This document shows positions 8,367 through 15,009 of a DNA stretch of 40,216 nucleotides, piece by piece (within the stretch, counting starts at the first letter, position 1; the number at the start of each line of letters is the position of its first letter). Origin of the DNA: a virus. A program made the position numbers and the translations under genes. The notes below the pieces were generated by a model. That model was given only the letters and a program-made list of their open reading frames with translations, did not search any database and had not been told where the DNA came from. The stretch is from IMG/VR virus record IMGVR_UViG_3300013125_000017, positions 1 through 40,216 of that record; one strand, written 5' to 3'.

Positions 8367-8813
8367 TTATAAACCGGCTTTTATCATTCCGTCCATAAAT
8401 TCTTTCATATTCCATTGCATCTTTTCAAGAGCCTTTCTTAATCCATCATAAAAATCAACAACCCATTTTTGCCTTCGGGCAATCTGATTCATTTTCATCA
8501 TTTTTGGATCTTTTGGTATATAAAATTTTTCAATCTCACTATATTTTAAATCTAGTTGAATGTTTGTTTTATAATGGTTATATAATTGTCCTGTGAGTTG
8601 TTCTTTCATTTCCATTATTTTATCATATTCGTTTTTTTCTCTGTGAAACAGTTCTGTGAAATGCCATATTTGTGAAGCATTTGTTGATAATTTTTCTTGA
8701 ATATTAATTTCACTAAATGATAGTAATTCCTTTATATTCCAACGTACTGATAATTCCTCTATTACTTCATCATATGATTGTTCTTTTTTTTCATCTTGCA
8801 TGATTATATACAT
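8367..8813 (-). CDS. uvsY: UvsY-like recombination mediator
   Basis: 148 residues, close to T4 UvsY (137). The helical layout matches UvsY: a KLSTNASQIWHFTELFHREK segment, a central helical hairpin ending in SEIEKFYIPKDPKM (the conserved E-I-E-x(4)-D element), then QKWVVDFYDGLRKALEKMQWNMKEFMDGM, equivalent to the conserved C-terminal helix ending with an aromatic and FxxG. UvsY loads the UvsX recombinase onto gp32-coated single-stranded DNA. GGGAGG lies 1 nt before the first ATG and 13 nt before the second (8801), so the start is uncertain. UvsX and gp32 are not in the window. The call is by pattern only. Confidence 0.6.
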   Translation of the reverse strand: MYIIMQDEKKEQSYDEVIEELSVRWNIKELLSFSEINIQEKLSTNASQIWHFTELFHREKNEYDKIMEMKEQLTGQLYNHYKTNIQLDLKYSEIEKFYIPKDPKMMKMNQIARRQKWVVDFYDGLRKALEKMQWNMKEFMDGMIKAGL

Positions 8814-8832
8814 ACCTCCCGATTTTTATATT

Positions 8833-8861
8833 ATTTTATCAAATGATGAATAAAATGTAAA
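8833..8861 (-). promoter_or_regulatory. Sigma70-like promoter with extended -10, leftward
   Basis: On the minus strand TTTACA (8856-8861), 17-nt spacer, TAAAAT (8833-8838), with TGa directly before the -10 (extended -10). It drives uvsY and the metallopeptidase. It is back to back with the rightward promoter at 8867-8895, the two -35 boxes being 5 bp apart. Confidence 0.65.
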
Positions 8862-8866
8862 TTAAC

Positions 8867-8895
8867 TTGACATTTCTTTTTATTTATGTTATTAT
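8867..8895 (+). promoter_or_regulatory. Sigma70-like promoter with extended -10, rightward
   Basis: TTGACA (8867-8872), 17-nt spacer, TATTAT (8890-8895) preceded by TGt. It is the first of three plus-strand promoters with the same layout (others at 9393 and 14946). It should drive the Cys-rich gene at 8945. Confidence 0.75.
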
Positions 8896-8944
8896 AATAT
8901 ATAAGAAATAGAAATATACTATAATTTTAGAAGAGAGGAAGAAG

Positions 8945-9382
8945 ATGATAAAGAGTTCTAATGTTGTTTATCGTAGAGATGGGCATTGGTTCACTGGTAG
9001 TATAACAGAAGATAGTCTTAGGAAAAAGAAACAGATTCAAAAATTATCAGATGTCACAAATACAGAGAAATATCTTACATTAAAACAATGGATTAAAATG
9101 AATAAAGACTCTGTTAATGCAGATGAATATCTTAAAAAACTAAAGATAGAACGTTTGTATATAAAGATGCCTGATGATATTAATGTTTCTAAGTCAAAAA
9201 AGATTACAAAAACAAAATCAGTGGATACAGTACCCCCAGAATCAAAGGAGATAAAAGAACAAAGAGGATTAACAGAAAAGGAATGGTGGTCAAAATATAA
9301 TGACTTATGTGTAACATGTAAGAAGAAATGTAAACAATCATCACATGTTACAATTATTAAATGTAAGAGAGAACCTATGTAA
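8945..9382 (+). CDS. Basic protein with a C-terminal Cys4 zinc-binding motif, function unknown
   Basis: 145 residues, lysine-rich. The N-terminus (SSNVVYRRDGHWFTGS) looks like a small beta domain. The C-terminus has CVTCKKKCKQSSHVTIIKCK, that is C-x2-C-x3-C-x10-C, a plausible zinc finger. Start follows an AAGAGAGGAAGAAG ribosome site. It sits alone between its own promoter and the helicase promoter at the head of the replication region, so an early DNA- or RNA-binding role is plausible but unproven. I do not recognise a family. Confidence 0.65.
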   Translation: MIKSSNVVYRRDGHWFTGSITEDSLRKKKQIQKLSDVTNTEKYLTLKQWIKMNKDSVNADEYLKKLKIERLYIKMPDDINVSKSKKITKTKSVDTVPPESKEIKEQRGLTEKEWWSKYNDLCVTCKKKCKQSSHVTIIKCKREPM

Positions 9383-9392
9383 AAATTCATTA

Positions 9393-9421
9393 TTGACTTT
9401 TTATAATAATAATGTTATAAT
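9393..9421 (+). promoter_or_regulatory. Sigma70-like promoter with extended -10, upstream of gene 41
   Basis: TTGACT (9393-9398), 17-nt spacer, TATAAT (9416-9421) preceded by TGt. It lies 68 bp upstream of the helicase start and just after the stop of the preceding gene. Confidence 0.75.
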
Positions 9422-9488
9422 AGTGTCTTATTCAGATAAAAATTACTATAACTTATAAAATGTTTGAATCAAAAAGGAATAGAAGATA

Positions 9489-10298
9489 ATGAATTCAAAT
9501 TTACTTGAACAACTTATAATAAAAGCATGTCTACAAGATACAGGATTAATAGCAACCCTTTCATCTACGTTTAAAAAGGATTATTTTGATAATTTAACAG
9601 CCTCACAAATTTATAATTATATAATAACTAAATTTAAGCAATATCAAACAATTCCACCTAGAGTAGAAATCATTGCTGAAATTGATAAAGAAAATGATAA
9701 TGCTGAAGCATTTATTCGTGATGTTGACAGTATAGATTATGATATAACCAGAAATTATACAAGTTTGTTTGATAGTATTAATGATTATTTAAAAGAAAAG
9801 GCCGTAAAGAAGTCTATATTAACTTCTGTTGATGTAATAAACAATAAACCCGATGAAATATCAAGTATAAAAGGAATTATTGAAGAAGCATTATCAAAAG
9901 ATCTGAAAATAGACTTAGGTTTAGATTATTTCGGGGCATTAAAGGATCGTTTGATAAGAATAATGAGTACAGATGTTACAAGAGTACCATCATATTTTCC
10001 TAAATTTGATGAATATATATCTGGTGGGTTTCCGCCATATACACTATCCATAATGCTCGCCAGGATACATGGTTTTAAGTGTATTTATGGTGATGGTATT
10101 ATTACCATTATGGATTCAAAGAATTTTATTAAAAAAATAAAAATATCTGATTTATATAAACATTCTTGTATAGATGAATGTAAGCAACAAAATAATTTTG
10201 AACAAAAACCAAAACTACTTTTGTTTCAAAGGAAATATGGAGAAATAGAAGGAGAAAAAAGATATAATGAGTGGCAGAATATCAACAAGAAAGGGTAA
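9489..10298 (+). CDS. 41: Replicative DNA helicase gp41, N-terminal piece fused to a very short N-intein
   Basis: Residues 1-197 are the N-terminal helicase (DnaB/gp41-like) up to its Walker A loop: SGGFPPYTLSIMLARIHGFK. Directly after the P-loop lysine an intein starts at Cys198 (CIYGDGIITIMD, then IKISDLYK). This N-intein resembles the roughly 25-residue N-fragment of atypically split inteins such as AceL-TerL (C-x-Y-G-D...IKIxDLYK). The frame then runs on in a linker and one KYGEIEGEKRYNEW repeat, shared with the endonuclease at 11669-12895, before the stop. The Walker A serine is on the next piece (10510-11637), so the helicase cannot bind ATP until it is spliced. Start follows AAAAAGGAATAGAAGATA. 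Confidence 0.85.
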   Translation: MNSNLLEQLIIKACLQDTGLIATLSSTFKKDYFDNLTASQIYNYIITKFKQYQTIPPRVEIIAEIDKENDNAEAFIRDVDSIDYDITRNYTSLFDSINDYLKEKAVKKSILTSVDVINNKPDEISSIKGIIEEALSKDLKIDLGLDYFGALKDRLIRIMSTDVTRVPSYFPKFDEYISGGFPPYTLSIMLARIHGFKCIYGDGIITIMDSKNFIKKIKISDLYKHSCIDECKQQNNFEQKPKLLLFQRKYGEIEGEKRYNEWQNINKKG

Positions 10299-10509
10299 GG
10301 GATCTCTTCCTTGGTATATTAAGAAATATGGTAATATAGAAGGAACGAAAAAATACCAAGAAAAAACAAATAAATTGAAGGGCTGTCACTCCCTTCCTTG
10401 GTATATTGAGAAATATGAAGGTAATAAAAGATATCAAGAGTATTGTTCCTATAAAGAGATTATAATAATAATCCGGTTGAAACAATTCAGAAATGTTTGG
10501 AGTTCATAA
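10213..10509 (+). pseudogene. Decayed homing endonuclease repeats between the two halves of the first helicase intein
   Basis: Three copies of a repeat with consensus KYG-x-IEG-x-K-(R/K)-Y occur here in two frames: QRKYGEIEGEKRYNEW in the frame of the helicase N-piece, and WYIKKYGNIEGTKKYQE and WYIEKYEGNKRYQEY in the frame of 10267-10509. In a further frame, NPVETIQKCLEFING runs to a TAA that overlaps the ATG of the next gene (ATGGATAA). The same repeat stands near the N-terminus of the intact endonuclease at 11669-12895. No nuclease domain remains, and at least two frame changes separate the pieces, so this is a remnant of an endonuclease that once occupied this intein. Confidence 0.7.
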
Positions 10510-11637
10510 ATGGATAATATTTGTAAAGAGTATAGAAAATGTGAAGATATTTCGATATATACAAATATAGGATGGGTTCCTGTTGATTATGTATTAAAAA
10601 CAATCCCATTTGAAAAATATATTGTACTATTTGAATCTGGCAGAGAAATAGAATGTGCTGATAGACATGCTTTCATAAATGAAGAATATAAAACAATCAT
10701 AACCAAGGATTTAAAAATAGGGGATAGAATACTTTCTGATGATGGTGTTGATATTGTGTTTGATATATTCAATACTGGTGAATATGAAGAAATGTATGAT
10801 GTCAGTCTAAGAGACCATCATCTTTATTATGCAAACGGTTTATTGTCACACAATTCAGCATTTTTGGCTAATATGGCGGCAAGACAAGTTCTAAATGGAT
10901 GGAATGTTGTTCTTGCTTCATTAGAAATGTCAGAAGATGCCTTTGCACAAAGATTTGATGCTATCTTTTCAATGTATGATATAAACAAATTATATAAGGA
11001 TTCCCAAGTAAGGAAAAAACTTCCTTCGGCATTAGATAAGGTAAAGGGTACATCTGGTAGAGGAAATCTTTGGATAAAGCAGTATCCTACAGGTAAGGCA
11101 ACGGTTGAGGATTTTAGAAAATACATAAGAGAATTAACAATGAGAGGACTGAACCCTCAAATATTTATTTGTGATTATATGAATCTGATGAAGCCAGCAT
11201 ATAAAAGCAAAGGAGATATGTATAATGATGTTAAAACAATTTCAGAAGAATTAAGAGCAATGTCATTTGAATTTAAAATGCCTATAATATCTGTTAGTCA
11301 GTTGAATAGGGAGGGTATGAATATACCCTTTGAACAAGTTGATTTTACATATATATCAGAATGTTTATCTTTAGATACCTCTGTGTTGAAATGGGATGGT
11401 AAAATATACATTGCTGAAAAAATATCAAATCTAAAGAAAGATGATATAATTATGGGTAGCAAGGATAATGTTTGTGTAAAAAGACTCTTCAATAAAAAAA
11501 TTAAAAAAATGTATAAAATAAAAACGAAAAGTGGTAAGGAAATAATTTGTTCAGCAGATCATAAATTCCCAACATCAGAAGGTATAAAAAATATAAATAG
11601 TGGTCTTTGTGTTGGTGAAAAATTGAAAACTTTATAA
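10510..11637 (+). CDS. 41: Helicase gp41, middle piece, flanked by a C-intein and a second N-intein
   Basis: 375 residues in three parts. Residues 1-115 are a long C-intein: block B-like ESGREIECADRHAF, then blocks F/G HHLYYANGLLSHN ending in Asn115. Residues 116-284 are helicase extein starting with the Ser that completes Walker A (SAFLANMAARQ), then Walker B-type IFICDYMNLM and the sensor loop SVSQLNREG, ending YISE. Residues 285-375 are a second, canonical N-intein (CLSLDTSVLKWDG; block B SGKEIICSADHKFPT), very like the known gp41-1 split intein. This one polypeptide must take part in two trans-splicing reactions. It has no obvious ribosome site and starts by overlapping the stop of the decayed endonuclease frame. 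Confidence 0.88.
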   Translation: MDNICKEYRKCEDISIYTNIGWVPVDYVLKTIPFEKYIVLFESGREIECADRHAFINEEYKTIITKDLKIGDRILSDDGVDIVFDIFNTGEYEEMYDVSLRDHHLYYANGLLSHNSAFLANMAARQVLNGWNVVLASLEMSEDAFAQRFDAIFSMYDINKLYKDSQVRKKLPSALDKVKGTSGRGNLWIKQYPTGKATVEDFRKYIRELTMRGLNPQIFICDYMNLMKPAYKSKGDMYNDVKTISEELRAMSFEFKMPIISVSQLNREGMNIPFEQVDFTYISECLSLDTSVLKWDGKIYIAEKISNLKKDDIIMGSKDNVCVKRLFNKKIKKMYKIKTKSGKEIICSADHKFPTSEGIKNINSGLCVGEKLKTL

Positions 11638-11640
11638 ATA
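11633..11640 (+). promoter_or_regulatory. T4-type late promoter motif before the intein endonuclease
   Basis: TATAAATA overlaps the stop of the middle helicase piece, 29 bp upstream of the endonuclease ATG at 11669; a second copy is at 11592-11599. T4 homing endonucleases such as I-TevI are known to be delayed by late promoters, which fits. The motif is common by chance at this base composition. Confidence 0.3.
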
Positions 11641-11668
11641 GATATAAATCAGTTGTGGGGGTAAGACG

Positions 11669-12895
11669 ATGGTAAAGTTTTCAATGCTAAATAAAGAAGA
11701 TAAGTTGAATAGATTATATAATAGCCCTGTATGGATAAAAAAAATTGGTAATTTTTATATTGATAAAGAAAGGGAAACTATTATAATATCTATTATTTCC
11801 AAATGGGAGAAACTATATATTACAGATATAGTAAGTTTAGCGAGGCTTATAAGATATGCTGAAGTTGATGAAATAAAAAATAACTATAATGTGTTATCAA
11901 CAACAGATGGTATTGAAAAAAGAAAACGAAAATTAAATATGTTCATTCTTCAATATGGGAAAAAAGAAGGTAGCGCACGATATGGCCAATTTACCAATAA
12001 ACTTAATATATTGAATAGATATATTAAAAAATATGGTGAAATAGAAGGATATAAAAAATATGGTCTTTATATAAAAAAACTTTCTGTTTCACAGCAAAAA
12101 AAGGTTATTCGTGAAGGAAAAATAATTCAAAAAGAGAGATCCCTTTTATGCAAGGAGTATTGGATGAAAAGGGGATATTCTAAAGACGAATCAATTTTAT
12201 TAGCAAAAAACCATTCTAATATGTTAGTAAAAAATTCTCATAGTGTTGTTCATGTTGTACCAAGAATACATAGACTCAATACATTAGATTATTGGTTATA
12301 TAATGGATATGATTATGAAACAGCATGTGTAATGAAAAAAATACAAACTGATAAATCTATACAATCAAAAGAGGAATATAAAAAGAAATATGGTGAAAAA
12401 TGGGAAGAAAAATGGGATGTAATGCAAGAAAAGAGAAGGATAAAAACACTCAAAACTATATCAAAAAATAATGGGTTTAAATGTAATGCATCTAAACAAT
12501 CTTTATTGTATTTTTTACCTTTAAAGTGTTGGATAATGAAAAAATATAATATATCAGAAGATGATATATATATAGGGATTGATGGTTCAAAAGAATTTTT
12601 TCTTGCCAATTCAACACAATATTATTTTAGATATGATTTTACAATAAGGACAAAAAAGATTATAATAGATTATCATGGAGAGAGATTTCATCCGTCAAAA
12701 CATATAATACCTGATAAAGAATGGTATAAGTGGAAATCACCATATGGAATATCTTCTACTATACAGTATAATATAGATATTAAAAGAAAAATAGTAGCAG
12801 AAGAATTAGGGTTTAAATATTATGTAATATGGTCATATAAAGAATATGATGATGAAATAAAAAATGTAATGAAATTTATTGAGGATAATATATGA
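11669..12895 (+). CDS. Homing endonuclease of the fractured-gene (Vsr-like) family, in the second helicase intein
   Basis: 408 residues between the N-half and C-half of the second helicase intein. The N-terminal part has KYG-x-x-EG-type repeats (QYGKKEGSARYGQF, KKYGEIEGYKKYGLY) thought to act in DNA recognition. The middle has YWMKRGYSKDESILLA and DYWLYNGYDYETA repeats. The C-terminal domain is Vsr-like: YDFTIRTKKIIIDYHGERFHP (about 320-342), then a long helix with DIKRKIVAEELG and a final YYVIWSYKEY strand. This matches the free-standing endonucleases described between split intein halves in phage fractured genes. It starts after GGGGG and its stop overlaps the next ATG (ATGA), which couples it to the C-intein gene. 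Confidence 0.85.
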   Translation: MVKFSMLNKEDKLNRLYNSPVWIKKIGNFYIDKERETIIISIISKWEKLYITDIVSLARLIRYAEVDEIKNNYNVLSTTDGIEKRKRKLNMFILQYGKKEGSARYGQFTNKLNILNRYIKKYGEIEGYKKYGLYIKKLSVSQQKKVIREGKIIQKERSLLCKEYWMKRGYSKDESILLAKNHSNMLVKNSHSVVHVVPRIHRLNTLDYWLYNGYDYETACVMKKIQTDKSIQSKEEYKKKYGEKWEEKWDVMQEKRRIKTLKTISKNNGFKCNASKQSLLYFLPLKCWIMKKYNISEDDIYIGIDGSKEFFLANSTQYYFRYDFTIRTKKIIIDYHGERFHPSKHIIPDKEWYKWKSPYGISSTIQYNIDIKRKIVAEELGFKYYVIWSYKEYDDEIKNVMKFIEDNI

Positions 12896-13302
12896 TAGAG
12901 TATAATGATGAAATAGAATCTATTGAATATGTTGGTGAATTAGAATGTATGGATATTGAGGTATCAGGAGATCATTTATTCTATGCTAATGATATACTTA
13001 CAAAAAATAGTATTGGAACAATGGCGAGTGCTGATTTTGCTCTTATCTTTGGTAGTGATGAATCTCAGGCAGTATATGAATCTGAACTATTTTATAAAAT
13101 TGTAAAGAATAGATTAGGTGGTAGGGTAGGTGAAATTGATAAATTTTATACAGATATGAGAAATTTAAAGATGTATGATAGTATGGAATTAGATAAATGG
13201 CTTGATGATTCTGGAATATCAGGTGATACCAGAAAAAAGGCAGAAGTTATAGATAGAGTTGAAAATAATAGAGGTAGAAGATCAAGAAGGGAAAGAAGAT
13301 AA
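12892..13302 (+). CDS. 41: Helicase gp41, C-terminal piece preceded by a canonical C-intein
   Basis: Residues 1-39 are a C-intein (ECMDIEVSGDHLFYANDIL, ending TKN39), the same length class and nearly the same sequence as the gp41-1 C-intein. The usual penultimate His is replaced by Lys (TKN instead of THN). From Ser40 the helicase resumes: SIGTMASADFALIFGSDE through VKNRLGGRVGEIDKF, then a tail rich in Arg. Joining YISE to SIGTMASADF gives the continuous gp41 motif. The three exteins sum to 197+169+97 = 463 residues, close to T4 gp41 (475). Confidence 0.88.
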   Translation: MIEYNDEIESIEYVGELECMDIEVSGDHLFYANDILTKNSIGTMASADFALIFGSDESQAVYESELFYKIVKNRLGGRVGEIDKFYTDMRNLKMYDSMELDKWLDDSGISGDTRKKAEVIDRVENNRGRRSRRERR

Positions 13303-13324
13303 TACTATATAAAGGAGATGATAA

Positions 13325-13516
13325 ATGTCAGATAAAGTTTATGTAAAGTTATTTGGTTCGGGGGATGATGAAGTTTTTATAAAGATTCCATATGGATCGC
13401 CTATTCATAATGTAACAAAAGATTCTAATAAAAAACCAAATATGAATTTTTTATCTAAAATATTTCCATATAAAAAATTGGTTGGTGATAAGTTAGCATA
13501 TATACTAAAAAATTAA
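13325..13516 (+). CDS. Small hypothetical protein
   Basis: 63 residues with a strong ribosome site (AAAGGAGATGATAA-ATG), 22 bp after the helicase. The N-terminus (SDKVYVKLFGSGDDEVFIKIPYG) predicts a short beta domain and the C-terminus is basic. No family is recognised. Its place suggests transcription with gp41. Confidence 0.6.
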   Translation: MSDKVYVKLFGSGDDEVFIKIPYGSPIHNVTKDSNKKPNMNFLSKIFPYKKLVGDKLAYILKN

Positions 13517-13542
13517 AAATATAAAAAAAGGAGAATATTATA

Positions 13543-13848
13543 ATGCTAGATTTAGTTAGTCCTAAAGAAGTACATGAATACGCAAAAGAAAAGGGTTGGT
13601 GGGAAAAGAACAGGGAAATACCAGAACTTCTATGTCTTATTCATTCAGAAATAAGTGAAGCATTAGAAGGATATAGAAATAATATACCCATTGGTGATAA
13701 GGGATGGGTTGGTGAAGAACTTGCTGATGCTGTTATTCGTATTTGGGATATGTGTGAAGCATATAACATAGATATTGTTTCAGAAATGAATAAGAAACAT
13801 CAAATAAATCTAGAACGTCCATATAGGCACGGTAATAAAAGGTGTTAA
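13543..13848 (+). CDS. MazG-like nucleoside triphosphate pyrophosphohydrolase
   Basis: 101 residues, single-domain MazG type. The metal-binding helices are visible: ELLCLIHSEISEALEGYR (E-x-x-E helix) and EELADAVIRIWDMCEAYN (E-x-x-D helix), then the usual NKKHQINLERPYRHGNKRC ending. Phage MazG-like enzymes hydrolyse (d)NTPs or alarmones and are common in replication and nucleotide-metabolism clusters. Start follows AAAGGAGAATATTATA. It lies between the helicase and a uracil-DNA glycosylase-like gene. Confidence 0.85.
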   Translation: MLDLVSPKEVHEYAKEKGWWEKNREIPELLCLIHSEISEALEGYRNNIPIGDKGWVGEELADAVIRIWDMCEAYNIDIVSEMNKKHQINLERPYRHGNKRC

Positions 13849-13882
13849 TAATTTTTTAAATATGATGTATAAGGATGGGATA

Positions 13883-14074
13883 ATGAAGATTCAAATATTG
13901 AGAGCAAAACACAATAATTTATGGTATAATAATAAGATATTGCAAGAATTTGAGGTCGATGAAAATAAAGTGAATGATAAAATGTTTTTTTTATCTAAAA
14001 AAGAATTAAAAAGAATGAAGAAAGCTCGTCATCTTGATATAGGCATACTTAAAGAAGATTGTTTAGAGATTTAA
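13883..14074 (+). CDS. Small basic hypothetical protein
   Basis: 63 residues from the ATG at 13883 (MKIQILRAKHNN); upstream in-frame ATGs at 13862 and 13865 are possible, but AAGGATGGGAT just before 13883 favours the later start. The C-terminal half is a charged helix (KKELKRMKKARHLDIG). The stop overlaps the next start (TAATG), so it is translationally coupled to the glycosylase-like gene. No family is recognised. Confidence 0.55.
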   Translation: MKIQILRAKHNNLWYNNKILQEFEVDENKVNDKMFFLSKKELKRMKKARHLDIGILKEDCLEI

Positions 14075-14649
14075 TGATGGATGCTACTACTAAAAGAAAA
14101 TTAAATTTATTAGATAATATGATAAATGGATGTAAAGGATGTGAATTATATCATAATGGTAGAGTAAAACCATATTGGACAGAACAATCTTCTTATATCA
14201 TAATAGGTGATGTCCCTAATGAAAATGAAGTTTCTAATAATGAACCATTTACAGGAAAAGATAAATCTATATTTTGGGAAATAATGAAACAATATGGATT
14301 TAAAAAAGAACAGTTTCTTATTATCAACTGTGTGAACTGTAAACCAATAAACCAAGATGATAAATTTATGGAATATGGATTAAAATGCTGTAATAAATGG
14401 TATATAAAATATCTTAATGTATTATTACCACTTAAAGGTATCATATTTGGACAAAATACTCAAAAAATTATTTTAAATGAAAATAATAATATGATATACT
14501 GTAATGCAACTATTACATCTTATAGAATAGAAAATTTTAATTCTCCTCTGATCCCTTTTGTAAGGTCTGTTCCTCCTATATATGCTACATATACAGAAGG
14601 AGGTAAACGATTATTAGAAAATAGTATAAGTAAATTTAAATTAATTTAG
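14074..14649 (+). CDS. Uracil-DNA glycosylase-like protein (Fe-S, family 4/5 type)
   Basis: 191 residues. The N-terminal CKGC (20-23), the motif IIIGDVPNENEV...EPFTGKD (equivalent to the GE-x-PG-x-x-E...PFVG motif of family 4 enzymes) and the later cysteines in IINCVNCKPIN and LKCCNKW give the four-cysteine layout that binds a 4Fe-4S cluster. These enzymes excise uracil from DNA, or in phages may handle modified bases. The catalytic GE is GD here, and the C-terminal His-containing loop is not clearly seen, so activity is uncertain. Start overlaps the upstream stop. Confidence 0.7.
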   Translation: MMDATTKRKLNLLDNMINGCKGCELYHNGRVKPYWTEQSSYIIIGDVPNENEVSNNEPFTGKDKSIFWEIMKQYGFKKEQFLIINCVNCKPINQDDKFMEYGLKCCNKWYIKYLNVLLPLKGIIFGQNTQKIILNENNNMIYCNATITSYRIENFNSPLIPFVRSVPPIYATYTEGGKRLLENSISKFKLI

Positions 14650-14658
14650 GGGTGTATT

Positions 14659-14943
14659 ATGGATATTGTGAATATAAGAGAGTATGAACAATACTTACGA
14701 AAATGGAAATCAAAATTTAATATTCTTTGGTTTTGGGATATAAAAATTATTAATGATAAAAAAACATATTGTCAGATAAGATATAATATAAAAGATAGAT
14801 ATGCTATTATATATCCATGTGATATAGAAAATCCTGAAGATTATGTTTTACATGAAATAGTAAAATTAGCTATGATAGCATCTCAAACACAAGAAGATCA
14901 ATTATCTTTTATTGAAGATTTATGTACCATCATAGAAAAATAA
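14659..14943 (+). CDS. Hypothetical protein, possibly an inactive metallopeptidase-like fold
   Basis: 94 residues. The second half (YAIIYPCDIENPEDYVLHEI followed by VKLAMIA) has the spacing of phage HExxH mini-domains, where a D-x-x-x-D strand precedes hhHE-x-x-H. Here HExxH reads HEIVK, so a ligand is missing and catalysis is unlikely. Ribosome site AGGGGTGTATT. The family call is tentative. Confidence 0.5.
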   Translation: MDIVNIREYEQYLRKWKSKFNILWFWDIKIINDKKTYCQIRYNIKDRYAIIYPCDIENPEDYVLHEIVKLAMIASQTQEDQLSFIEDLCTIIEK

Positions 14944-14945
14944 TC

Positions 14946-14974
14946 TTTACAAAATAATCATTTTATGTTATTAT
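14946..14974 (+). promoter_or_regulatory. Sigma70-like promoter with extended -10, upstream of gene 43
   Basis: TTTACA (14946-14951), 17-nt spacer, TATTAT (14969-14974) preceded by TGt, 36 bp upstream of the polymerase start. It shares the block ATGTTATTATAA with the promoter at 8867-8895. Confidence 0.7.
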
Positions 14975-15009
14975 AAGAAATAAATTAGAAAATATAAGGA
15001 AAATTTGTT

